A stretch of 5,555 bases of DNA, taken from JAKVCB01 sp963578605. Lineage in GTDB: Bacteria; Planctomycetota; Planctomycetia; Pirellulales; Lacipirellulaceae. The stretch spans positions 1 to 5,555 of the forward strand of contig CAUZEA010000214.1 in the NCBI GenBank assembly GCA_963578605.1. The letters are read 5' to 3'. Both the position numbers and the translations under genes were made by a program. The notes under the pieces were generated by a model. It saw only the letters and a program-made list of their open reading frames with translations, was not told the DNA's origin and made no database searches. Shown one piece after another: positions 1-5,555 of this stretch (its first letter is position 1; each line of letters opens with the position of its first letter).

Positions 1-20
1 TAACCCGAGGAAAATGGGGC

Positions 21-89
21 AGGTGCGAGTTCCAGGATACCGACTCAACCATGACGGTTCGGGGAAATACCTGGCAGCCACTCGCACTT
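21..89. repeat. Long imperfect inverted repeat (possible terminator of the TPR gene)
   Basis: GTGCGAGT (23-30) pairs perfectly with ACTCGCAC (80-87), and the stem extends to 21/89 through one G-T pair. Inside it CCAGG (32-36) pairs with CCTGG (70-74), then CCG (40-42) with CGG (60-62), and AACC (47-50) with GGTT (56-59) around a five-base loop. The element begins 27 bp past the stop of the minus-strand TPR gene. Read on the minus strand, the stem is followed by a short ATTTTCC stretch, so a weak intrinsic terminator is possible, but the U-run is only four long. It lacks a T-arm and other tRNA features. A regulatory or repeat-family hairpin is equally possible. The pairing is seen directly; the function is inferred. 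Confidence 0.5.
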
Positions 90-115
90 ACCGCCGACAT
101 GCATCACCGAACCAA

Positions 116-1582
116 TCACACACTATCTCGCATTGAGGCCAGTTTGTCCAGACGTTCAGCGACATCTCGGTAGCTAAAATCCATGGCTGCCAGCTCGGTC
201 AGGTAGTTTTCTCCACGGTCAATATCCTTCATTTCTGTTGCCAGGACGCCCGCTCGGTAGAGAGCGAGTTTTTTGGTCTCCAGGTCGGTTTCTTCACACA
301 GGTTGACTGCCGCCTCGTAACTGGTTGCAGCCAGCTTAACCTGTCGAATTTGTTGAAAACACTCGCCTAAGTGGAGCTGCACAAGAGCTTTTCGCCGCGA
401 ATCTTCTCGTGCGGTCTGAAAGGTAGAAATGGCTTCTCGGTATTTGCCACCCCGTTTGAGTCGGAGCCCTAGTTCGTATTTCAGCGAAATATTCGTCGGT
501 TTACGTTCAACTCGGGCCGCATAAATCTCCAACTCCACTTGATTTGCCTGGATTTCCATCCGCCGGGCTAAATCGACGGCTTGCTGAGTCCCCTCGGTGC
601 GGGCACGTGCAATGGCGATATCGACCTGTTGACGGACACGGCGTAGTTGGACATCCTCGAGCTGCTCTCTTACTTTCAGATCACCACCTGAAGCCGAGAG
701 GGCACGGGTGAGGACCCTCTCGGTCTCGGGTAACCGATTGTTACGACTGTAAAGTTGGGCCAAATCAAGGTAATTAGAAATCTCAGCCGGATCGGATTCG
801 ATCGCGTCTGAGAGACGTTTTTCCTCAGACTCGTCACTGGGCAACTCTTCTGCTTTGGGGGCAGTCTCGACGTTTGCCCGCGTGCTCAGTTTCACAACGG
901 AGGGGGACTGGTCGGTCCCATCGCGGTCGCCGATGTCACGTTTGACCTGGTCATAGCCTCCCTCCTGTATCGTTTTGTCGACACTCAGACGGGCAATGGC
1001 TTTTTCGGCGTCGTGATCGTCTGGTTTTGCCTGGAGCACTCGCTTCCAACAACCAATCGCCTGATCAAAATATCCCAAAGCGGCCAGCGCCAGCGCCGCT
1101 TCACGATTGACCGTGACATCTTCGGGCGCCGCGTCCAGGGCCCACCGAAAATAATAGAGCTGACACTCCTGATACCTCAACTTGCCACATGCCTGGGCCA
1201 GTAGAATCAGGGTGCCACTATCCCACGGGTTTTGTTTTAACGCGGAGGTGCCTGCCTTGAAAACGTTTTCCCAGCGGCCTTTGCCGATCGCTTTACTCAT
1301 CGACATGCGGGTCCCTTTGATCTTCAGGGCTGAAAATCGCGCCCCCTTTTTGTTTCCCCCATATTTCTTGGCCAGGTTCGACAGGAACTGTTGCAGATAG
1401 ATCAGATTGCCGGGATCTTCAACCAGGCATTCTGTGTAGAGCTTGTTGGCGTATTCGTGGTCTCCCTGTTCGACGGCCTTTTGCGCACGTTGGAAAATTG
1501 CCTGTAACCGTAGACGATCAGCCGGAGAAATGGTCGGCTTAAAAGGAGAAGGGTTGCTACGGTTGGGAGTATCTTTCGACAT
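116..1582 (-). CDS. Tetratricopeptide-repeat (TPR) protein, 488 aa
   Basis: This is a soluble, probably cytoplasmic helical-repeat protein with no signal peptide, membrane segment or enzyme motif that I can see. TPR-like helix pairs occur near residues 23-58, 103-135, 140-190 (with AALALAALGYFDQAI), 258-300 (NYLDLAQLYSRNNRLPETERVL), 363-395 and 400-430. A hydrophilic, partly acidic linker at about 215-257 separates an N-terminal and a C-terminal repeat block. Residues 74-107 carry a basic, glycine-rich stretch (KKYGGNKKGAR, then KIKGTRMSMSK) that does not look like TPR and may be a conserved signature. The ATG at 1582 is the only good start: an in-frame TAG lies 12 bases upstream and the next Met is residue 93. 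No Shine-Dalgarno stands directly before it. TPR domains bind peptides and scaffold complexes; the partner is unknown. The gene is divergent from cobA-hemD and has its own promoter. Coding is near certain, the role is not. Confidence 0.93.
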   Translation of the reverse strand: MSKDTPNRSNPSPFKPTISPADRLRLQAIFQRAQKAVEQGDHEYANKLYTECLVEDPGNLIYLQQFLSNLAKKYGGNKKGARFSALKIKGTRMSMSKAIGKGRWENVFKAGTSALKQNPWDSGTLILLAQACGKLRYQECQLYYFRWALDAAPEDVTVNREAALALAALGYFDQAIGCWKRVLQAKPDDHDAEKAIARLSVDKTIQEGGYDQVKRDIGDRDGTDQSPSVVKLSTRANVETAPKAEELPSDESEEKRLSDAIESDPAEISNYLDLAQLYSRNNRLPETERVLTRALSASGGDLKVREQLEDVQLRRVRQQVDIAIARARTEGTQQAVDLARRMEIQANQVELEIYAARVERKPTNISLKYELGLRLKRGGKYREAISTFQTAREDSRRKALVQLHLGECFQQIRQVKLAATSYEAAVNLCEETDLETKKLALYRAGVLATEMKDIDRGENYLTELAAMDFSYRDVAERLDKLASMRDSV

Positions 1583-1583
1583 G

Positions 1584-1628
1584 GGAGGTAACTATCCCCG
1601 AATTTGTAATTATTTCTATCCTACCTCC
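1584..1628. repeat. Inverted repeat GGAGGTA / TACCTCC flanking the TPR leader
   Basis: GGAGGTA at 1584-1590 and TACCTCC at 1622-1628 are a perfect 7-bp inverted pair, and both sit in an ATGG(G)AGGTA context. In the minus-strand transcript the GGAGGTA copy would lie about 40 bases before the start codon, while its complement TACCTCC lies directly against the ATG. The predicted transcription start falls inside or next to the upstream arm, so a leader hairpin would form only if transcription begins a few bases earlier than predicted. It may instead be a DNA operator or chance. Confidence 0.35.
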
Positions 1629-1656
1629 ATTGTACCACTTGCCTTTTGTCTCACAA
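1629..1656 (-). promoter_or_regulatory. Sigma70-like promoter of the TPR gene
   Basis: On the minus strand there is TTGTGA (1656-1651; 4 of 6 to TTGACA), a 16-bp spacer, and TACAAT (1634-1629; 5 of 6 to TATAAT). This predicts a transcription start near 1622 and a leader of about 40 bases before the ATG at 1582. It is the best promoter-like match I noticed in the intergenic region and points the right way. A 13-bp palindrome lies just upstream of its -35 box. Confidence 0.5.
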
Positions 1657-1667
1657 CGGAATGAGGT

Positions 1668-1680
1668 ACGGTGGTACCGT
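1668..1680. promoter_or_regulatory. 13-bp palindrome ACGGT-GGT-ACCGT, candidate operator
   Basis: Perfect 5-3-5 inverted repeat ending 6 bp before the tandem repeat array and starting 12 bp upstream of the TPR -35 box. Its right arm ACCGT is the same pentamer present in every 20-bp tandem unit that follows, so it may be a diverged edge copy of that array. Such a position suits an activator or a divergent-promoter regulator, but no protein can be named. Confidence 0.35.
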
Positions 1681-1686
1681 GGGGTG

Positions 1687-1766
1687 GCAGAACCCAAGTA
1701 ACCGTTGCAGAACCCAAGTAACCGTTGCAGAACCCAAGTAACCGTTGCAGAACCCAAGTAACCGTT
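1687..1766. repeat. Tandem array, four exact copies of a 20-bp unit
   Basis: The unit gcagaacccaagtaaccgtt occurs four times head to tail without a mismatch: 1687-1706, 1707-1726, 1727-1746 and 1747-1766. The array ends cleanly: the next bases (agagtacagg) no longer follow the unit. On the left, a possible degenerate copy is visible as GTACCGT-ggggtg-GCAGAACCC (spacing 25 bp, not 20). The 20-bp period is close to two helical turns, and each unit has the near-palindrome AACCGTT. Because 20 is not a multiple of three and the minus strand of the unit has no stop, the array creates long repetitive open frames that are not genes. The array could be a minisatellite or an array of protein-binding sites. 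Confidence 0.95.
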
Positions 1767-1965
1767 AGAGTACAGGAGCAAAAGCTGCTGAAGCGAGGCT
1801 GACTTGCCAGGCAGTACTTGTGCAGGCCAATGCCCGCGGTAGACAGTTCCCAGTGCAAACACGGTTTTGTGGCAAAATTGGGCTGGGGTCCCGTAAGGTC
1901 AGGTAACCAGCAAGAGGTGGGAGCCATTGGCTTTTCTGCTGTAGAATAGACCCATCCAGGATTTT
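1767..1965. other. Rest of the intergenic region upstream of cobA-hemD
   Basis: No gene is visible here. It contains a second perfect 5-3-5 palindrome, TTTTG-TGG-CAAAA (1865-1877), and a 5-bp stem GCTGG/CCAGC (1882-1886 with 1907-1911). The cobalamin-riboswitch consensus elements do not appear even though a tetrapyrrole gene follows. Promoter signals for cobA-hemD are weak (see the -10-like TAGAAT at 1942). Confidence 0.6.
1942..1947 (+). promoter_or_regulatory. Possible -10 element of cobA-hemD
   Basis: TAGAAT matches TATAAT at 5 of 6 positions and lies 18 bases before the GTG start, giving a very short leader of roughly 11 bases. No good -35 hexamer stands 16-18 bp upstream, so this is only a candidate. 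AGG at 1958-1960, five bases before the GTG, is the only Shine-Dalgarno-like trace. Confidence 0.25.
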
Positions 1966-3489
1966 GTGGTGAACGAGTCGGTCGGAAAGGTCGTTTTGGT
2001 TGGTGCCGGGCCCGGCGATCCCGGATTACTCACCTTGCGCGGTGCCGAGGCACTGCAGTCAGCCGATGTGATTTTCTACGACTATTTGGCCAGCCCACAA
2101 TTGCTCAAGGTCGCGCCTCCCAGTGTCAAGCTTGTTTGCCTCGGTCGGCATGGCCAGGGGCGGATTTACAGCCAGGAAGATATTAACGAGCGAATTGTAG
2201 CCGAAGCAAAACAGGGCAAATTCGTGGTTCGTTTAAAGGGTGGTGATCCCGCAATCTTCGGTCACCTGGCCGAGGAACTCGATGTGCTGGAAGCTGCCCA
2301 TATTCCCTACGAAATCGTGCCCGGTATTTCAGCGGCATGTGCGGCATCCAGTTATGCCGAGATCCCGATCACGCACCGGGATACCGCTTCGTGTGTCACC
2401 TTTGTCACCGGGCAGGAGCAGGCTGACAAGCAGCAAAAAACCGAACTCGACTATGCTGTATTGGCAACTACACCCGGCACTTTGGTCTTTTACATGGGAG
2501 TTACAACAGCCGCCAGCTGGAGTAAATCGCTCATTGAAAATGGCAAATCTCCCGAGACTCCCGTTGCCGTTATCCGACGGTGCTCATTGCCAGACCAAAC
2601 GACGATGACTGGCACGCTGGGGGACGTTGCCGAGCGTTTGTGGTCTGAAGAATTGCGCCCTCCGGCAATTGTCATCGTGGGGGAAGTTGCAAGGCACGCC
2701 CCCACGCAAAATTGGTTTACAGCGCGGCCACTCTTCGGTCAGACGATCCTGGTTACCCGGCCAGCCGACCAGGCAGGCGAAATGGCAACCCCTTTAGCGG
2801 CCATGGGGGCAGGTGTGGTTTGCCAGCCGGCTATTGAGATCGCTCCGCCCGACGACTGGAGCGGTGTCGATCAGGCGATTCAGCAGCTGAGTACCTTTGA
2901 CTGGATTGTCTTTTCCAGCCGCAACGGGGTCCGCTACTTTCTCGATCGCGTCGGGGAACTGGGGCAAGATCCCCGTGCGTTGGCCAGCGTCCGGATTGCT
3001 GCCATTGGACCGGCCACCGTTGCTCAACTTGCCAAATACTCACTCAGGGCCGATCTCTGTCCGGAGATCCATCGCGCCGAGGCACTTGCCGAGGCCTTGG
3101 CGGCAGATGCCTCAGGTCAACAGATGCTGCTTGTTCGCGCGAGCCGAGGACGCGAAGTCCTGGCCGAAATATTGACCTCCGGCGGAGTGGGGGTGCGGCA
3201 AGTTGTCACCTATACTAGTCGCGATGTTCGTGTCCCCGATCCCGAAGTGGCCAACATGCTGGCCCAAGGCGAGATCGATTGGGTTACGGTTACCAGTTCC
3301 GCCATCGCCCACGCGATCGTTAATTTGTTTGGCAGCCAATTAAAGCAAACCAAACTTGCGGCGATTAGTCCGCTCACGGCAGATGTTTTACGCAGTGCCG
3401 GTTATGAGCCTGCTGCTGTGGCGGAGGTTTACACCGGAGCGGGGCTTGTCAAGGCAATCACTTCTGGCCAGTTTGACCCGCCAAAGTAG
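1966..3489 (+). CDS. cobA-hemD: Bifunctional uroporphyrinogen-III C-methyltransferase / uroporphyrinogen-III synthase (CobA-HemD fusion)
   Basis: Two enzymes of the tetrapyrrole pathway in one 507-residue cytoplasmic chain. Residues about 7-248 are the SAM-dependent methyltransferase that turns uroporphyrinogen III into precorrin-2 for siroheme and cobalamin: GAGPGDPGLLTLRG (13-26), VVRLKGGDPAIFG (87-99), VPGISA (118-123), IPITHRD (133-139) and the closing PPAIVIVGEV. Residues about 258-500 are HemD, which closes and inverts hydroxymethylbilane: TILVTRP (260-266), VFSSRNGVRYF (315-325), AAIGPATA-like (345-351), VTVTSSAIAHAI (440-451) and ISPLTADVLRSAGYEP (467-482). Each domain has normal family length (about 250). 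One oddity is IFGH (97-100), where most SUMTs have FGR. Start: GTG 1966, with an adjacent GTG at 1969 equally possible. It stands alone here, without other hem or cob genes. Fusion in this order is known from several bacterial groups; both activities are inferred from sequence. Confidence 0.95.
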   Translation: MVNESVGKVVLVGAGPGDPGLLTLRGAEALQSADVIFYDYLASPQLLKVAPPSVKLVCLGRHGQGRIYSQEDINERIVAEAKQGKFVVRLKGGDPAIFGHLAEELDVLEAAHIPYEIVPGISAACAASSYAEIPITHRDTASCVTFVTGQEQADKQQKTELDYAVLATTPGTLVFYMGVTTAASWSKSLIENGKSPETPVAVIRRCSLPDQTTMTGTLGDVAERLWSEELRPPAIVIVGEVARHAPTQNWFTARPLFGQTILVTRPADQAGEMATPLAAMGAGVVCQPAIEIAPPDDWSGVDQAIQQLSTFDWIVFSSRNGVRYFLDRVGELGQDPRALASVRIAAIGPATVAQLAKYSLRADLCPEIHRAEALAEALAADASGQQMLLVRASRGREVLAEILTSGGVGVRQVVTYTSRDVRVPDPEVANMLAQGEIDWVTVTSSAIAHAIVNLFGSQLKQTKLAAISPLTADVLRSAGYEPAAVAEVYTGAGLVKAITSGQFDPPK

Positions 3490-3898
3490 GCCTTTGGGAC
3501 GGTGTGTGGACCGATGACTGGTTTTTCAACCAGGTTGAAGCTGCCCGCCACACAGGGCCCCAGCCGTTCGGCATCGCGACCAGTGTTAATCTGGGGCACG
3601 CCGGCAAACCTTGGTGATTGGCGTACCCTTTCCGCTTACTCCAACGAACTGGTTTGGGTGACCAGTACGGTGCAAGGTCTTAGGCGTGTTGGGCCGAAGC
3701 AAAGAAATCCGATTGTATTGAGAGCGAGAAATCTTGCTCCGACACAATTTCTGTCGGTTGCCGCAGTCCTGGAAACTGTTAGCTAGTTGGACAAGATGAA
3801 GATTTCAACCCCTCGAGAACGCTGCCTGTCATCCCTGCGAAAAACGAACACTTCTTCCCAATCAAAGCTCGCGGTTCGTAACCGACTATTGCGGATGA
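3490..3898. other. 409-bp intergenic region with small hairpins, no convincing gene
   Basis: Between cobA-hemD and the protease. Visible stems: TGTGTGG (3503-3509) with CCACACA (3548-3554), enclosing CTGGTT-TTTC-AACCAG (3518-3533); ACTGGT (3648-3653) with ACCAGT (3661-3666); CCGACA (3739-3744) with TGTCGG (3752-3757); CGGTT-CGT-AACCG (3872-3884). None is followed by a T-run, so none is a clear intrinsic terminator, though the nested pair right after the cobA-hemD stop could protect or end that transcript. A 94-codon open frame (3502-3786) looks like chance by composition. A 50-codon basic frame from ATG 3796 to 3948 is possible but unsupported. No tRNA or strong promoter was seen. Confidence 0.6.
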
Positions 3899-5317
3899 TT
3901 GTACAGAATGAGCGTGTCAAGAAGCATCACGACCAGAGGGCAGAGTAAGCCTGTCGGAACTGTCACACCACCTCGGGAACTCATGGGTGCGTGCCACAAG
4001 AAATTGGCAGTGGCGTCTTGTGATCAAGCCGGTGAAAGGTTGAGCGGTACAACCTCGTTTTTACACTGGGCACGTCCGGGCCGTTCGGGCAGGTTTTGCT
4101 TTTTTTTTGTCCGTCTGCAGTCTCCAAACCTGTTGGAGCCGGCCCGTCCGACCAGCTTTGTAACGACAGTCACTTTGATTCTGACAGCAGTCTTAGTGAT
4201 GTTGACGACATTGTTTTTGAAAGAAGCCTGTGGTCAATCGATGTTGACGGGGTTGGCGTCGGTGGAACCGGAGACCCGAACCGCCGTTCACTGGCCATGG
4301 TGGCGGATCACGCCGTGGTCCCATTCCAAAGAAATGCCTGACGGGGCAACGGTGCATCCGCATCCTTCGGTAGTTCGGATTATCGCGCCGGAGGGTAACG
4401 CGACATCGTATGGGACCGGCACTTTGGTCGATGTGCGTGACCGTTACGGGTTGGTCGTAACGAACTGGCACGTGGTATGTGACGCAACGGGCCCGGTCGA
4501 GGTGTGCTTTCCGGACGGGTTTCGTTCTCGGGCGCGGGCGTTGAAGTTCGATCCCGACTGGGACCTCGCGGCGCTAGTCGTGTGGCGGCCTGCGGCCAAA
4601 CCAGTGGCTATTACCGATCAGCCGCCGCAACCGGGTGACGCCCTCACGATCCATGGATATGGTCGGGGTCAATATCGGGTTGCGCATGGCCGTTGCACAC
4701 AATACTATGCGCCAAGTCCGGACTCTCCGGAAGAAATGGTCGAACTGACTGTCGAAGCACGGCAGGGCGACTCGGGAGGTCCAATCTTTAATCACTGCGG
4801 GGAACTGGCTGGTGTTTTGTTCGGGGCAGGGCAGGGGACCACGATCGGAAGCTTTAGTCGGCGGGTCGAGTCGTTCCTGGCAACACTTGCGCCGGATATT
4901 GGGCAGCCAGACTCAGGCACCTTGCTTGCTGACGCGGGTGGGGACGCTCCGAATGTGATCATTCCAAACCGTTCCGCAACGCCCTTTAACGCGACGCAAA
5001 TTGAATCGCCTGCCCAAGAGGAGACTGCGGTAGCTTACCGTAACCAGAATTGGAACGCCCGCGCTGCAGACGACCCCAGCCTGAGTTCGACGTGGCCAGC
5101 TCCGGGTAAAACTACGACCGTTGCTGCGACATCTCCCTGGGGGCAATCAACGACTGGGGCCGCAGGGCAGGCCACAGCGGATCCAGTTTCGGTACAACCG
5201 GACCCAACCCTCGCGCCGCAGACGGCGCGAATACGACTCTTGGATCAATTGAAATCTATCCTGGCGATTGTCGGGCTGTTTGTAATTTGCGTTCTTATTG
5301 TACGCGCGGTGGGATAA
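3899..5317 (+). CDS. Membrane-anchored trypsin-like serine protease
   Basis: Chymotrypsin-fold (S1/HtrA-type) protease domain at residues about 152-330, numbered from TTG 3899. The triad is complete: His191 in VVTNWHVV, Asp222 in DWDLAAL, Ser292 in RQGDSGGP. A hydrophobic segment at 86-107 (VTTVTLILTAVLVMLTTLFL) precedes it and works as signal anchor or uncleaved signal; a second at 454-470 ends the protein. Between protease and tail lies a Pro/Thr/Ala/Gln-rich, probably disordered linker (335-445). No PDZ domain is visible, unlike DegP. The protease probably faces the periplasm. The start is uncertain: TTG 3899 is the frame limit (a TGA precedes it directly); ATG 3908, ATG 3983 (with GGGA four bases before) and TTG 4133 are alternatives. 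Starting at ATG 4199 would destroy the first membrane segment. Residues 1-85 are Arg- and Ser-rich, without recognised homology. The substrate is unknown. No clear terminator follows; only a 4-bp CCCG/CGGG stem at 5320-5334. Confidence 0.85.
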   Translation: MYRMSVSRSITTRGQSKPVGTVTPPRELMGACHKKLAVASCDQAGERLSGTTSFLHWARPGRSGRFCFFFVRLQSPNLLEPARPTSFVTTVTLILTAVLVMLTTLFLKEACGQSMLTGLASVEPETRTAVHWPWWRITPWSHSKEMPDGATVHPHPSVVRIIAPEGNATSYGTGTLVDVRDRYGLVVTNWHVVCDATGPVEVCFPDGFRSRARALKFDPDWDLAALVVWRPAAKPVAITDQPPQPGDALTIHGYGRGQYRVAHGRCTQYYAPSPDSPEEMVELTVEARQGDSGGPIFNHCGELAGVLFGAGQGTTIGSFSRRVESFLATLAPDIGQPDSGTLLADAGGDAPNVIIPNRSATPFNATQIESPAQEETAVAYRNQNWNARAADDPSLSSTWPAPGKTTTVAATSPWGQSTTGAAGQATADPVSVQPDPTLAPQTARIRLLDQLKSILAIVGLFVICVLIVRAVG

Positions 5318-5374
5318 GCCCCGGCAAAGACGGGCGCGCGATTCGAAGATGCAGCACGGGTCAGAACACAGGTT

Positions 5375-5555
5375 TCACTGCGCCAGGCGATTGCGCAAAT
5401 CAGGAATAATGCCAGGCGGCACAAACCGCGCCAGCTCTTCATCACCAGCCAGAGATATGATCTCTTTGATGAGTGAACTGGAGACGTGCGAAAACTCATC
5501 ATCGGCCATAAAGAAGACCGTTTCAATATCGGGGTCAAGTTTGCGGTTGGCGAGC
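5375..5555 (-). CDS. coaD: Phosphopantetheine adenylyltransferase (PPAT), C-terminal part
   Basis: The C-terminal 59 codons, read leftward from 5554 to a TGA at 5377-5375; the rest (about 100 residues of a usual 160) lies beyond the right edge. CoaD transfers AMP from ATP to 4'-phosphopantetheine, the penultimate step of coenzyme A synthesis, as a cytoplasmic hexamer. Recognition rests on LANRKLDPDIETVFFMADDE, matching the family pattern NRxLxPxxETVFLM, followed by FSHVSSSLIKEI, the conserved ISSSLVKE nucleotide-binding segment, and RFVPPGI near the end, matching the usual FVPP. Length and spacing to the stop fit the family. It is convergent with the protease gene, with 57 bp between the two stops, so the two are not an operon. 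The overlapping frame on the same strand is a shadow. Confidence 0.92.
   Translation of the reverse strand, partial: LANRKLDPDIETVFFMADDEFSHVSSSLIKEIISLAGDEELARFVPPGIIPDLRNRLAQ

Noticed and set aside
21..89. tRNA or tRNA-like gene in the left-edge hairpin
   Set aside because: The outer stem resembles an acceptor stem, but there is no T-arm GTTCRA at the right distance on either strand and no clear anticodon arm.
1557..1927. Two overlapping minus-strand frames (101 and 103 codons) with a repeated VTWVLQRLLGFCNGYLGSAT motif
   Set aside because: The repetitive peptide is only the 20-bp tandem array read in successive frames; one overlaps the TPR start and promoter, and no gene-like sequence surrounds the repeat.
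1861..1965. Cobalamin riboswitch before cobA-hemD
   Set aside because: TGGGGTCCCGTAAGG superficially resembles part of the B12-box region, but the GCCACTG and AGCCAGGAGACC elements are missing and the leader is too short.
3502..3786. 94-codon open frame 12 bp after cobA-hemD
   Set aside because: GTG start without ribosome site, overlaps the hairpins, and the peptide has no domain-like pattern; likely chance.
4060..4110. Intrinsic terminator formed by the GC-rich bases before the T9 run
   Set aside because: CCGGGCCGTTCGGGC gives stems of only three or four pairs, and a spacer GGTTTTGC separates it from the T-run.
4096..4341. Plus-strand frame entered by slippage at the T9 run
   Set aside because: The peptide is Asp/Ser/Val-rich by accident of the other frame, and it ends before any domain; the protease frame carries all conserved motifs.
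5303..5340. Terminator between the convergent protease and coaD genes
   Set aside because: CGCGC/GCGCG and CCCG/CGGG pairings exist but are short and lack a T-run on either strand.

Overview
The window most likely comes from a planctomycete (Pirellulaceae-like). I infer this from the moderate GC content, the weak or absent Shine-Dalgarno sites, a fused CobA-HemD gene, and a lineage-restricted-looking TPR protein; none of these proves it. The window holds three complete genes and one partial gene, in ordinary housekeeping or accessory chromosome with no mobile element, CRISPR array, tRNA or rRNA that I can recognise.

Layout, left to right. Positions 1-115 hold a strong imperfect inverted repeat just beyond the end of a minus-strand gene. 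Positions 116-1582 (minus) encode a 488-residue cytoplasmic TPR protein. Positions 1583-1965 are a divergent intergenic region with a good sigma70-like promoter for the TPR gene, two 5-3-5 palindromes, and four exact tandem copies of a 20-bp unit. Positions 1966-3489 (plus) encode a two-domain tetrapyrrole enzyme: uroporphyrinogen-III C-methyltransferase (CobA/SUMT) fused to uroporphyrinogen-III synthase (HemD). Positions 3490-3898 carry several small hairpins and no convincing gene. Positions 3899-5317 (plus, start uncertain) encode a trypsin-like serine protease with a complete His-Asp-Ser triad and a membrane segment at each end of the mature part. Positions 5375-5555 (minus) are the C-terminal 59 codons of phosphopantetheine adenylyltransferase (coaD), convergent with the protease.

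The genes do not form an obvious pathway. CobA-HemD makes uroporphyrinogen III and diverts it to precorrin-2 (siroheme, B12). CoaD belongs to coenzyme A synthesis. The TPR protein is probably a scaffold or interaction protein, and the protease probably acts at the cell envelope. I see no evidence for a new multi-gene system. The points most worth a second look are the 20-bp tandem array between the divergent genes, the doubly anchored protease with its doubtful N-terminus, and the structured element at the left edge.
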